A DNA stretch of 64,000 nt from positions 226,134 to 290,133 of the forward strand of contig NZ_NBYX01000009.1 of assembly GCF_002099195.1 (NCBI RefSeq), in the 5' to 3' direction. Under the pieces are notes generated by a model. The model had not been told where the DNA came from. It was given only the letters and a program-made list of their open reading frames with translations, and did not search any database. The DNA is from Burkholderia puraquae (GTDB lineage: Bacteria; Pseudomonadota; Gammaproteobacteria; Burkholderiales; Burkholderiaceae). Made by a program: the position numbers and the translations under genes. Below are positions 41,915 through 51,800 of this stretch, piece after piece (the first letter of the stretch is position 1; each line of letters begins with the position of its first letter).

Positions 41915-43314
41915 GCGCGCTCGACGGCGGCGCGAGCGGCCTCGCCGAGTCGGCCGACGCCGGCGTGCGCGACGCGTCGTTCGCACTGCGCCTCGGCTGG
42001 CTCGCGGCGATGGGCGCCGTGTTCTTCTCGACGTACGGTTTCGCGAACTGGCTCGCCGCGCGCCGCGCGGCGGTGCCGACCTTCGCGTTCGGCTGGGAAC
42101 ATGCGATCCCGTTCGTGCCGTGGACGATCGTGCCGTACTGGTCGATCGACCTGCTGTACGCGCTGTCGTTCTTCTTCTGGACGCGCCGCGCCGACCTGCT
42201 CGATCACGTGAAGCGGCTGTTGACCGTGCAACTGATATCGGTCGCGTGCTTCGTCGCGTGGCCGCTGCGCTTCGGCTTCGAGCGGCCCGACGCGGGCGGC
42301 GTGGCCGGTGCGCTGTTCACGCTGCTGATGGGGTTCGACAAGCCGTTCAACCAGGCGCCGTCGCTGCACATCGGGCTGCTCGTCGTGCTGTGGGCCGTCT
42401 ATGCGCAGCACCTGCGCGGCACGCTCGCGCGCGTCGTGCTGCACCTGTGGTTTGCGGCGATCGGCGTGTCGGTGCTGACGACCTACCAGCATCACGCGAT
42501 CGACGTGCCGACCGGCGCAGCCGTTGGCTGTCTCGCGCTGTTCCTGTTTCCGCTGCGCGATGCCGCAGGCCGGCTGCCGGGCGCCGATGCGTCGCCGGGC
42601 GCGGCCGGCCGCGCGCTCGCGCGCCGCTATGCGCTTGGCGCGGCGGCGGTCGCGCTCGTGGCGCTCGGGTGCGTGCCGCGCACGCCCGGCTGGGCACTGG
42701 CGGCCGGGTGGGTCGCGCTGGCGCTCGCGTGTGTCGCGTGGATCTACCGGCGCGGCGCGCCCGGCGCGTTCCAGAAGGACGCGCACGGGCGTTTCCCGGT
42801 CGTCATCCGCTGGCTGCTCGCGCCGACGACTGCCGGCGCATTCGTCAATTCGCGGCTGTGGACGTTCCGGCAGCCGGCGCCGGTACGGATCGACGAGCGC
42901 GTATCGATCGGCCGCACGCCGACCACACGCGACGTGCGCCGCCACGGTTTCACGGCACTGGTCGACCTGACTGCCGAAATGCCGCGCTGGACGTCGATCG
43001 ATGCGTCGCTCGCCTATGCAACGGTGCCGCAGCTCGACCTCGTCGCGCCGACGGCCGCGCAACTCGCGCAGGCCGTCGCGGCGCTCGAACGCCTGCACGG
43101 GGAAGGGCGCGACGTGCTGGTCTGCTGCGCGCTCGGCTACGGGCGCAGCGTGCTGTGCGCGGCCGCGTGGCTGGCGGCGCGACGCGGGTTCGACGAGGCG
43201 CGCGACGCGCTGGCCGCGGTGCGTGCGGTTCGGCCGCAAGCGGTGTGGTCGGACGATGGCGTGGCCGTGCTGCAGCACTGGATCGATCGTCGGCGCGGCA
43301 CGGGAGGCGTGTGA
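41911..43314 (+). CDS. ynbD: PAP2 and dual-specificity phosphatase fusion (YnbD-like)
   Basis: The 467-residue protein has an N-terminal membrane PAP2 lipid-phosphatase part: QAPSLHIG and TTYQHHAIDVPTG supply the conserved Ser, His and second His with Asp. A C-terminal soluble dual-specificity phosphatase domain has the CX5R loop VCCALGYGRSV (Cys406, Arg412). Both catalytic sets look intact. E. coli YnbD has the same two-domain build. In this module it could remove phosphate from a lipid phosphate intermediate, as PGP phosphatases do after CDP-alcohol transferases. Its stop shares one base with the next start. Confidence 0.9.
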   Translation: MSALDGGASGLAESADAGVRDASFALRLGWLAAMGAVFFSTYGFANWLAARRAAVPTFAFGWEHAIPFVPWTIVPYWSIDLLYALSFFFWTRRADLLDHVKRLLTVQLISVACFVAWPLRFGFERPDAGGVAGALFTLLMGFDKPFNQAPSLHIGLLVVLWAVYAQHLRGTLARVVLHLWFAAIGVSVLTTYQHHAIDVPTGAAVGCLALFLFPLRDAAGRLPGADASPGAAGRALARRYALGAAAVALVALGCVPRTPGWALAAGWVALALACVAWIYRRGAPGAFQKDAHGRFPVVIRWLLAPTTAGAFVNSRLWTFRQPAPVRIDERVSIGRTPTTRDVRRHGFTALVDLTAEMPRWTSIDASLAYATVPQLDLVAPTAAQLAQAVAALERLHGEGRDVLVCCALGYGRSVLCAAAWLAARRGFDEARDALAAVRAVRPQAVWSDDGVAVLQHWIDRRRGTGGV

Positions 43315-43766
43315 TGCGCGACCCTTCCGCGCCCTTCAGGATCGCCGCTGCGCGCGGCGCGCTCGATGCAGGCGCCTGGGCGATCGCGGCCGCGCTGGCC
43401 GCGGCCGGCGCGGGCTGGTGGATTGCGTCGGGCTGGGCGCCGGCGACGATCGCCCGCGTGTTGCTGGCCGTCGTCAGTACCGGATCGGGGATCGCGGCGC
43501 TGTGGTACGCGGTGCGGATCGAGATCGACCGCCGGCTGTTCGCCGCGCTTGCGCGCGCGGCGTCAGGCGACGCATCGGTCGACGACGGGCTCGCGGCGCT
43601 CGACCGCGCGCTCGCCGATCTCGGCTGGATCGATGCGTCGAAGGCCGGACGCGCGCTCGACGCGCGCGTGCGCGGCGCGGTCGGGTTGTGCCGGGCCGGT
43701 GTGCTCGTTGCGATCGTGCAGTGGCTCGTGGTCGGGCTCGCGATCGCCGTTCCGCAGATCGGTTAG
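43314..43766 (+). CDS. Small membrane protein of the lipid module
   Basis: The 150-residue protein has hydrophobic helices at about 18-40 and 44-62 and another at the C-terminus (VLVAIVQWLVVGLAIAVP). A conserved-looking soluble stretch lies between them (RIEIDRRLFAALARAASGDASVDDGLAALDRALADLGW). I know no family name for it. It overlaps the YnbD-like stop by one base (TGATG), so it is the last gene of the unit, and a weak hairpin follows. It may anchor or regulate the module. Confidence 0.75.
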   Translation: MRDPSAPFRIAAARGALDAGAWAIAAALAAAGAGWWIASGWAPATIARVLLAVVSTGSGIAALWYAVRIEIDRRLFAALARAASGDASVDDGLAALDRALADLGWIDASKAGRALDARVRGAVGLCRAGVLVAIVQWLVVGLAIAVPQIG

Positions 43767-43767
43767 G

Positions 43768-43788
43768 GCCCGCAAGCCCGTCGCGGGC
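43768..43788. terminator. Weak hairpin after the lipid module
   Basis: A 6-base-pair stem, GCCCGC/GCGGGC, with a 9-base loop begins just after the last gene of the rightward unit. The loop is long and there is no T-run, so terminator function is only a suggestion. It lies between convergent genes. Confidence 0.4.
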
Positions 43789-43845
43789 GGTTGAGCAGGG
43801 CGTGCCACCCGCCGGTCCGTCAAGGATGCGGCCGTCGAGTGCACG

Positions 43846-44868
43846 TTACGCGTGAGCCGTGCGCTGCGACCGTGTCCGCTTCACTTCATACATCGCCTGG
43901 TCCGCACGTTCGATCAGCGCGTTCATGTCGGTGCCGTCGTCGGGCAGCAGCGCAATCCCGACGCTGACGCCGAGCCGCAGCGGGTGTCCCTCGAATTCGA
44001 ACGGTTCGCCGACCTGACGCGCGAGCCGCGTGCTTTGCGCATGCGCATCGTCGCGGTTGCCGATGTTCGGCAGGATCACCGCGAATTCGTCGCCGCCGAT
44101 GCGCGCGACCGTGTCCGAGCGCCGCACCGCCCCCTGCATCCGCGTGGCGATCTCGCGCAGCGCCGCGTCGCCCGCGCGGTGGCCGAACCCGTCATTGATC
44201 GGCTTCAGCCCGTCCATGTCGATGTTGAGGATGCCGAGCCGGCCGTTCGCGCGCAGCGTCGTGTGCATCGACTGCCGCAGGCGGTCGTAGAACAGCGCGC
44301 GGTTCGGCAGGCCCGTGAGCGCGTCGTGCGTGGCGCGCAGGTACAGTTCGTTCGCCTCGTTGCGCGCCGCGTGGAACATCGCGGCGGCGATCAGGTCGGC
44401 CGTCAGCCGCAGCGTGCCGGCGTCGGCGTGCGAAAAGCCGTCGACTTCCGGCGACATCACCTTCAGTACGCCGACCGTCGTGTCGGCATGGGTGAGCGGC
44501 ATCACGAGCATCGAGCGCAAGCCGACCCGCCGGCATGCGTCGCGATCGACGCGCGGGTCGGTTTCCGAATCGGTGCAGTGCAGCAACTCGCCTTGCTGCA
44601 CGCACAGGCCCGACAGGCTGCCCGAGCGCCGCAGCCGCAGGCCGAGCATCCCGGCCGCAGTGCCCGACGCCGCGCGGTACACCATGTCGTCGCCCTCGGC
44701 GAATTCGACCGCGGCGGCGCTCGCGCCGGTGAGCTGCGGCACTTGTTCGGCCACATAGGCCATCACGCTGCCGAGATCGAGGCCGAGCTTCGCGATCTCG
44801 GTCTGCGCGGCGATGATGCGCAGCAGCGTATCGGGGGACGGAGTGGCGGTGTCGACGATTTGATTCAA
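43846..44868 (-). CDS. GAF-GGDEF diguanylate cyclase
   Basis: The 340-residue soluble protein has an N-terminal GAF sensor domain (about 30-165; LTGASAAAVEF, GSLSGLCVQQGELLHC, LRSMLVMPL) and a C-terminal GGDEF domain. That domain has HDALTGLPNRALFYDRL, the intact active loop ARIGGDEFAVIL, and the inhibitory I-site RRSD five residues before it. It should make cyclic di-GMP with product inhibition. I chose the TTG at 44868, with GGAAA ahead of it. The frame is open to an ATG at 45099, but those 77 codons show no domain. It lies beside the bcs operon, whose synthase binds c-di-GMP. Confidence 0.88.
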   Translation of the reverse strand: MNQIVDTATPSPDTLLRIIAAQTEIAKLGLDLGSVMAYVAEQVPQLTGASAAAVEFAEGDDMVYRAASGTAAGMLGLRLRRSGSLSGLCVQQGELLHCTDSETDPRVDRDACRRVGLRSMLVMPLTHADTTVGVLKVMSPEVDGFSHADAGTLRLTADLIAAAMFHAARNEANELYLRATHDALTGLPNRALFYDRLRQSMHTTLRANGRLGILNIDMDGLKPINDGFGHRAGDAALREIATRMQGAVRRSDTVARIGGDEFAVILPNIGNRDDAHAQSTRLARQVGEPFEFEGHPLRLGVSVGIALLPDDGTDMNALIERADQAMYEVKRTRSQRTAHA

Positions 44869-45352
44869 ATCAGTTTTCCGTGAAAGAAAGCCCGTCTGGC
44901 GGCGCGGGATTGCGGTAGCATACGCGCCGCCTCGCGGCAGCGCGTTCAGGGCAGGGGCGGTCTGCAACGGACCGCCACCGGCCAGCCGTACCGCGCCGGC
45001 AGTATGCCGTGCGGCCTGTCGGCCGACAACGGCGCAATTCTTACCATTCGTCCCTCTCGCGCAGCATTTCCGACCGGATTGAGGTTTTTTTCGCTTCATC
45101 GTCGCGAATCGGGGTGAGTTTTGTCTTGTTTTTGAGATAGTGTGACGAATGGGCGTGTGCCGGTGCCAGGCGTGCGCAACGCGATGACGGGTGGTTCTTG
45201 AAATCGCCGCATCGTTTCGATAAATGAACCAGGCCAGTTCGTTTGATATGAGGGGAAGCAGTGGGGATGTTCACTCACGGGCATAGCTGCTTTGCGCGCG
45301 TCGGTTTCGATGCGACGGAGGACCGGACGATCCTGACGAAACGGAGCGGCGC
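44869..45352. promoter_or_regulatory. Divergent region between the cyclase and the bcs operon
   Basis: These 484 bases separate the leftward cyclase from bcsB. A T-rich stretch around 45085-45150 (GAGGTTTTTTTCGCTTC, TTTTGTCTTGTTTTTGAG) is the most likely promoter region, about 200-270 bases ahead of bcsB. I cannot define a clear -10/-35 pair. No coding frame looks credible. A GGAG ribosome binding site for bcsB is at 45343-45346. Confidence 0.5.
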
Positions 45353-47662
45353 ATGAAGCCGGCCGTGTCGCTGTTCGTCCTGTCGGTCGCCATGGCCGGC
45401 GCTTTTCATGCAGCCGCGCTGTCGGCCGCGCCGCTGCCGGCCGCCGCTGCGGCGCCCGGCGCTGCGTCAGCGTCAGCGCAAGCGCTTGCGGCTGCGCCGG
45501 TGGCGGCCAGCGCGGCCGCAGCCGGCCTGCCGGCGACGACGGTGCACCTGCCGTTCGCGTCGCTCGGGGCGTTCGATCCGCTGCGTCTGCGCGGCGCCGA
45601 CGACGCGCGCACGATCAACGCGGGCGTGCGGCTCGACCGCGTGGTCACCGGCGCGCGGCTGCGCCTGACCTACGCGTACTCGCCGTCGCTGGTGTTCCCG
45701 ATGTCGCACCTGAAGGTGTCGGTGAACGGCGAGGTCATCGCGACCGTCCCGTTCGACGCCGCGCAGGCGGGCCGCACGGTCACGCAGGAAATCCCGATCG
45801 ATCCGCGCTACTTCTCGGATTTCAACCAGATCGGCCTGCGCCTGATCGCGCACTACACGCTCGACCATTGCGAGGATCCGTCGAACTCGGCGCTATGGGC
45901 CGACGTGAGCCCGAAGAGCGAGCTGATCCTCGACGAATCGCCGGTGCGCCTGCCGAACGATCTCGCGCTGCTGCCCGCGCCGTTCTTCGACCGGCGCGAC
46001 AACGGCCGCGTGCGGCTGCCGTTCGTGCTGCCGGCATCGCCCGATTCGGCGACGCTGCGCAGCGCGGGCGTGCTCGCGTCGTGGTTCGGCGCGCTGGCCG
46101 ACTACCGGCATGCGCGGTTCCCGGTGTCGTTCGGGCTGCCGGCCGACGACCAGGCGGTGGTGATCGGCACGGCCGCGACGCTGCCGGCCGGCCTCGCGCT
46201 GCCGTCGATCAACGGCCCGCTGCTCGCGGTGGCCGACAACCCGGCCGCGCCGGGGCGCAAGCTGCTCGTCGTCACGGGCCGCACGGCGGCCGAGGTCGAC
46301 GATGCGGTCGCGACGCTCGTGCTGGGCCGCGTGGCGCTGTCGGGGCCGGCGGCCACCGTCGCGCACGTCGATCTCGGCGCGCCGCGCAAGCCGTACGACG
46401 CGCCGCGCTGGCTGCCCGTGAACCGTCCGATCGCGTTCCGCGAGCTCGTATCCGATACGCGCGAGCTGGAAGTGCGCGGCACGTCGCCCGACGCCATTCG
46501 CCTGAACCTGCGCGTGCCGGCCGATCTGCATTCGTGGAACGGCGCGGGCGTGCCGATTACGCTGCGCTACCGCTACACGGCGCCGACGGTGCAGGACAAC
46601 TCGACGCTCGCCGTCGAGATCAACGACCAGCTCGTGAAGTCGTACCGGCTCGGGCCGGCCCATGCCGAGGACGCGCACGGCCGGATGCAGCTGCCGCTGC
46701 TGTCGGTGCCCGAAGGGCGCGTGACGAGCGACGTCGACATCCCGGCGTTCCGGGTCGGCAGCGGCAACCAGCTGCAGTTCCGCTTCACGCTCGATTCGCA
46801 GAAGACGGGCCTGTGCTCGAGCACGGCGACCGAGCCGCAGCGTGCGGCGATCGATCCCGATTCGACGATCGATTTCTCGCACTTCGTCCATTACGCGCAA
46901 TTGCCGAACCTCGCGTTCTTCGCGAACAGCGGCTTCCCGTTCACGCGCTTCGCCGACCTGTCGCAGACGGCCGTCGTGATGCCTGACCGGCCGTCGCCGC
47001 AGGAGCTCGAGGCCTACCTGACGATGCTCGGCCACATGGGCGAATGGACCGGCTTCCCGGCCCTGCGCGTGCAGGTCGCGCGGCCCGGCGACGTCGCCGC
47101 GCTGTCGGGCAGCAAGGATCTGCTCGTGATCGACGGCTCGCCCGCGTCGCCGTTGCTCGCGCAGTGGCGCTCGGCGCTGCCGCTCGTGATCGGCGAGCAG
47201 GGCGGCTCGGGAGGCGAAGGCGCCGCGCGCGTCGCGTTCTCGGTGAAGGAGCGCTGGCGCAACGGCGTCGGCCTGACCGAAGGCGGCGCGCATATCGAGC
47301 AGACGGGCTCGCTCGCGGCGCTCGCCGGGTTCGAGCTGCCGGGCAGCCACGGGCGCAGCGTCGTCGCGCTGACGGCGACCGACCAGCCGCGCCTCGGCGA
47401 GCTGCTCAACGTGTTCGAGAACGCCGGGCTCGTGTCGCAGCTGCAGGGCGACCTCGCGCTGGTGCGGCCGGGGCAGGTCGACAGCGTGCGCGTCGGCGAG
47501 CCTTACGTCGTCGGCTTCGTGCCGTGGTATGCACGTGTGTGGACGCAAGCGGCGCGGCATCCGGTCGTGCTTGGCGCGGTCGGCGTCGTCGCGGGGCTGC
47601 TGCTCGCGCTCGGCGTGTTCAGCGTGCTGCAGAGAATCGCCGCGCGTCGACGGGGGATGTAA
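45353..47662 (+). CDS. bcsB: Cellulose synthase regulatory/periplasmic subunit BcsB
   Basis: The 769-residue protein has a signal peptide and an unusual Ala-rich region (about 25-60). The periplasmic part has repeated carbohydrate-binding jellyrolls and flavodoxin-like modules (TVHLPFASLGAFDPLRLRGA, MSHLKVSVNGEVIATVPFD, ITLRYRYTAPTVQDNSTLAVEIND, DSTIDFSHFVHYAQLPNLAFFANSGFPF). One C-terminal membrane helix (about 742-765) would pack against BcsA. BcsB guides the glucan through the periplasm. It is the first gene of this bcs operon, while bcsA comes seventh, which differs from the usual bcsAB order. Confidence 0.93.
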   Translation: MKPAVSLFVLSVAMAGAFHAAALSAAPLPAAAAAPGAASASAQALAAAPVAASAAAAGLPATTVHLPFASLGAFDPLRLRGADDARTINAGVRLDRVVTGARLRLTYAYSPSLVFPMSHLKVSVNGEVIATVPFDAAQAGRTVTQEIPIDPRYFSDFNQIGLRLIAHYTLDHCEDPSNSALWADVSPKSELILDESPVRLPNDLALLPAPFFDRRDNGRVRLPFVLPASPDSATLRSAGVLASWFGALADYRHARFPVSFGLPADDQAVVIGTAATLPAGLALPSINGPLLAVADNPAAPGRKLLVVTGRTAAEVDDAVATLVLGRVALSGPAATVAHVDLGAPRKPYDAPRWLPVNRPIAFRELVSDTRELEVRGTSPDAIRLNLRVPADLHSWNGAGVPITLRYRYTAPTVQDNSTLAVEINDQLVKSYRLGPAHAEDAHGRMQLPLLSVPEGRVTSDVDIPAFRVGSGNQLQFRFTLDSQKTGLCSSTATEPQRAAIDPDSTIDFSHFVHYAQLPNLAFFANSGFPFTRFADLSQTAVVMPDRPSPQELEAYLTMLGHMGEWTGFPALRVQVARPGDVAALSGSKDLLVIDGSPASPLLAQWRSALPLVIGEQGGSGGEGAARVAFSVKERWRNGVGLTEGGAHIEQTGSLAALAGFELPGSHGRSVVALTATDQPRLGELLNVFENAGLVSQLQGDLALVRPGQVDSVRVGEPYVVGFVPWYARVWTQAARHPVVLGAVGVVAGLLLALGVFSVLQRIAARRRGM

Positions 47663-47665
47663 CGG

Positions 47666-48886
47666 ATGGCGCGGGCAATGGCGAAGCGACGGGCCGCGCG
47701 GGCGGCGCGGCGCGTCGGCGCGGCACTCGCGCTGGCGGTGGCGGTGACGTGCGCGGCGGCCGGCATGGCCACGCGCGCGCAGGCCGCGGGAGTCACGGCG
47801 GCCGACGCGGGATGCGGCGCGGCGTGGCCGCGCTGGGACGCGTTCAAGCGCGATTTCATCTCGGCCGACGGCCGCGTGATCGACGTCGGCTCGGCCGATT
47901 CGCGCACGGTGTCGGAGGGGCAGGCGTATGGACTTTTCTTCGCGCTGGTCGCGAACGACCGGCGCATGTTCGACACGATCCTCGCATGGACCGAGAACAA
48001 TCTCGCGCAGGGCGACCTGAGCGCGCATCTGCCCGCGTGGCTGTGGGGCCGTGCGCCCGACGGCGCGTGGCGCGTGCTCGACGCGAACGCGGCGTCGGAC
48101 GCCGACCTGTGGATCGCCTATGCGCTCGTCGAGGCCGGGCGGCTGTGGCGCGAGCGCAGCTACACGGCGCGCGGCGCGCTGCTCGCGAAGCGCGTGCTCG
48201 ACGCCGAGACCGCGACCGTGCCGGGCCTCGGCCTCACGCTGCTGCCGGGGCCGACGGGATTCAAGCTGGCCGACGGTCAGTGGCGCGTGAACCCGAGCTA
48301 TTCGCCGCCGCAGGTGATCCGCGCGCTCGGCGCGCGGCTGCCCGACGACCGGCGCTGGGCCGCGCTCGCCACGAGCACCGGGCGCGTGCTGCTCGACACC
48401 GCACCGAAAGGCTTTTCGCCCGACTGGGCGCTGTATCGCGCGAGCACGGGTTTCGGGCCCGATCGCGACACGCATGCGGAGAGCGCGTACAACGCGATCC
48501 GCGTGTATCTGTGGGCCGGCATGCTCGACCGCGCCGATCCGCTCGCCGCCCCGTTGCTCGCGCGGTTTGCGCCGTTCGCCGACTACATCGCCGCGCATGG
48601 CGCGCCGCCGGAGAAGGTCGATACGACGACGGGCGTCGCGGGGCCGAACGACGGCAACGGCGGGTTCTCGGCGGCGGCCGTGCCGTTCCTCGACGCGCGC
48701 GGCCAGCGCGCGCTCGCGGATGCACAGGCGGCCCGCGTCGATACGCTCGCGCGCCAGTCGGCACCCGGTTACTACACGAGCGTGCTGACGCTGTTCGGGC
48801 TCGGCTGGCGCGACGGACGCTACCGGTTCGGCGCAGACGGCACGCTCGACGTGCGCTGGGGAGGCCGTTCGTGCGCCGCCCGCTGA
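47666..48886 (+). CDS. bcsZ: Periplasmic endo-beta-1,4-glucanase BcsZ (GH8)
   Basis: The 406-residue secreted protein has a signal peptide ending AQAAG and a GH8 barrel: WDAFKRDFISADGRVIDVGSADSRTVSEGQAYGLFFALVAND contains the proton-donor Glu in SEGQAYG. Later motifs include DADLWIAYALVEAGRLW, ESAYNAIRVYLW and NDGNGGFSAAAVPFL. BcsZ trims mis-folded or tangled glucan in the periplasm and is needed for efficient secretion. It starts 3 bases after bcsB. The last 16 bases overlap the bcsC start. Confidence 0.93.
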   Translation: MARAMAKRRAARAARRVGAALALAVAVTCAAAGMATRAQAAGVTAADAGCGAAWPRWDAFKRDFISADGRVIDVGSADSRTVSEGQAYGLFFALVANDRRMFDTILAWTENNLAQGDLSAHLPAWLWGRAPDGAWRVLDANAASDADLWIAYALVEAGRLWRERSYTARGALLAKRVLDAETATVPGLGLTLLPGPTGFKLADGQWRVNPSYSPPQVIRALGARLPDDRRWAALATSTGRVLLDTAPKGFSPDWALYRASTGFGPDRDTHAESAYNAIRVYLWAGMLDRADPLAAPLLARFAPFADYIAAHGAPPEKVDTTTGVAGPNDGNGGFSAAAVPFLDARGQRALADAQAARVDTLARQSAPGYYTSVLTLFGLGWRDGRYRFGADGTLDVRWGGRSCAAR

Positions 48887-51800
48887 AGCGCGCTGCGCCG
48901 CACGTCGCGGGATTCGCGTGGCTCGCGTCGTCGGTGTGCGCGGCGGCGCCGGGCACCCCGGCGACGATGGCGGACCGTGCGACGCCGGCGACCTCCGCGT
49001 CCGCCGATGCGCAGCATCAGCTCGACACCGCGCGGATGTGGGGTGTCAAGCATCGCGACGACCTCGCGCGCGATGCGCTGCGCAAGGGGCTGCTGATCGC
49101 GCCGGGCGATCCCGAGTTGCTGGCCGAACAGGTGCGCGTGCTGCTGCGGCTCGGCGACGCGAAAGGCGCGCAGGCGTCGCTCGCGCGCCTGCAGGCGCAG
49201 TCGCCGAATGCGCCCGCCACGCGGCGGGTGGCTGACGAATACCGCGTTGCGACGAGCGGGCGCGGCGAAATGGCGCAGATCCGCCTGCTCGCGCGTAGCG
49301 GTCGCGCCGACGAGGCAGCCAGGCGGATCGTCGCGCTGTTTCCGAACGGCGCGCCGGAGGGGGCGCTCGGCGCCGAGTATTACCAGATCGTGTCGAACGC
49401 GCCGGGTGGACGCGAGCCGGCGATCGCCGCGCTGCGCCGCGCGGTCGCGGCCGACCCGCAGGACACGAGCGCGACGATGGCGCTGGCGCGGCTCTTGAAC
49501 CAGCGCGCCGATACGCGGCCGGAGGCGAACCGGATCGCGTGGGCGCTCGCGAAGCGCGCCGACGCCGACCATACCGAGGCGATGTCGCTGTGGCGGCGCG
49601 TGCTGCAGTCGGCCGGCAATGACCCGGCGTATCTCGACGCGTTGCATGCGTATCTCGCGCTCGTGCCGGACGATACCGAATTCGTCGACCGTGCCGCGGC
49701 ACTGGATCGCCAGCGCGACGCGCAGCGCCAGCTCGAACGCAATCCCGACTACATCGCGCAGCAGCGTGGCCTGCAGGCGCTCGCGCGCGGCGACCTGGGC
49801 GGCGCCGATCCGCTGCTCATGCGCGCCGCTCGCGCGCGCGCGGACGATGCCGACGCGGTCGGCGGCCTCGGCCTGCTGCGCCTGCGCGAAGGGCGGCACG
49901 ACGAAGCGCGCGCGCTGTTCATGCGCGCCGCGGCGCTTTCGACCGATCAGCGCGGCAAATGGCAGGGCCTCGCGCGCACCGCGCAGTTCTGGGGGCTGCT
50001 CGCGCAAGGCCGCGCGGCGGCGGCCGCCGGACGTCCGCAGGACGCGGAGCGTGCAGCCCGTGCGGCACTCGCGATGCAGCCGGACAGCCTGGATGCGAAG
50101 CTGCAGCTCGCCGATGCATTGCTTGCGCAGCGCGACTGGGCGCGCGCGGAGCCGTTGCTGCGCGAGCTGCTGGCCGCGCGTTCGCCGAACCTCGCGGCCG
50201 TGCGCGGCACGGCCACGCTGTATGAGAACACCGGCCGCGCAGACAGGATCGGCCCGCTGCTCGACGCGCTGCAAGGCCGCGTGACGGGCCGCGACGATCG
50301 GCGCGCGCTCGACGGGCTGCGTGCCGACCTGCTTGCGAACCAGGCGCGCGCGCTTGCGGACAAGGGCGAACGCGGGCCCGCCGCGCAGCGCTACGAGGCG
50401 GCCGTGCGCGCGGCGCCCGACGCGCCGTGGACGCGGTTCGCGCTCGCGCGCCTCTATCGCGACATGGGGCTGCCGCAGCTCGGCCGCACGGTGATGGACG
50501 AAGGGCTCGCGCAAAGCGCGACGCCCGAGATGCGCTACGCGACCGCGCTGTACCGCAGTTCGCTCGACGACGTCGCAGGTGCGCAGGCCGTGCTCGCACC
50601 GGTCGACGACGCGCACCGTTCGGACGGGATGCGCGCGCTCGCGCGCAAGCTCGACGCGGAAGGCGCGCTGGCCGACGCACGCGGCGCGCTCGCGCGCGGC
50701 GACCGCACGGCATTCGCCGCGTCGCTCGCCCAGGCGCAGGCGAGTGCGCCGGACGATCCCGACATGCTCGCCGCGATCGGCGCGCAATGGATCGATGCGG
50801 GCGAACCGGACCGTGGCCTCGCACCGTTGCACGACTGGATCGCCGCGCACCCGCGCGAAGCCGATGCGGACGTGCGGCTGCGCTACGGCGACCTGCTCGG
50901 CAGCGCGGGGCGCGATGACGCGCTTGCCGCATGGCTCGACACGCTGCGCCAGGAACCGTCGCTGACGCCCGCGCAGACGGCGAGGATCGAGGACCAGTCG
51001 CTGCGGCTCGAATTGCGGCAGACGGACGAGGCGATCGCGCAGCAGGATTACGCGCAGGCGCGCAAGCGCCTCGAGCGTGCGAGCCCGGCCGGCCGCGCGG
51101 ACAAGCGCTATGCGCTCGAACTGGCCGACCTGGAACGCGCGCAAGGCCATTACGACGCGGCGCGCGATGCGCTCGCACCGCTCGTCGCGCGTACGCCGGA
51201 CGATGCCGATACGCAGCTCGCGCTGGCACGCATCGACGAGGACAGCGGCAACCGTGCGGCCGCGCTTGCGCGCGTGCAGGCGGTGCTCGCGCGCACACCG
51301 GACGACGACGTCGACACGCAACTGTCGGCCGTGCGCCGCCTGAACGCGCTGCGCCGCCCGGACGAAGCCGTGCAGGTGACCGACCGGCTGCATGCCGCGT
51401 ATCCGGCGCGCGCCGACGTGACGGTCGCGGTCGGGCGCGTGGCCGAGGCACAGGGCCGCTATGGCGATGCGGCGTCGCTGTACCGGTTGTCGCAGTCGCA
51501 GGAACGCGCGACGGGCGTGAGCCCGGGCCGCGACGGGCTCACGCCCGCGCAGGCCGCGTTTGCGGATCTCCAGCAGCGGCGCAATCCCGAGATCGAGACC
51601 GGCTGGACGCCTGCATACAAGTCGGGCGACGAAGGCATCTCGTCGTATCGCGCGCAGCAGGTGCCGATCTACATGCAGATGCCGATCCGCTACGACGGGC
51701 ACGTGTTCGCGCAGATCGACACCGTGCATCTCGACCCGGGCACGCTCGACACGAGCGACCCGGGCGCGTATTCGCTCAAGACGTTCGGCACCTACGCGGC

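Noticed and set aside
44869..45099. The 77-codon N-terminal extension of the cyclase
   Set aside because: No domain or signal is visible and composition is like random non-coding sequence. A TTG start at 44868 fits better.
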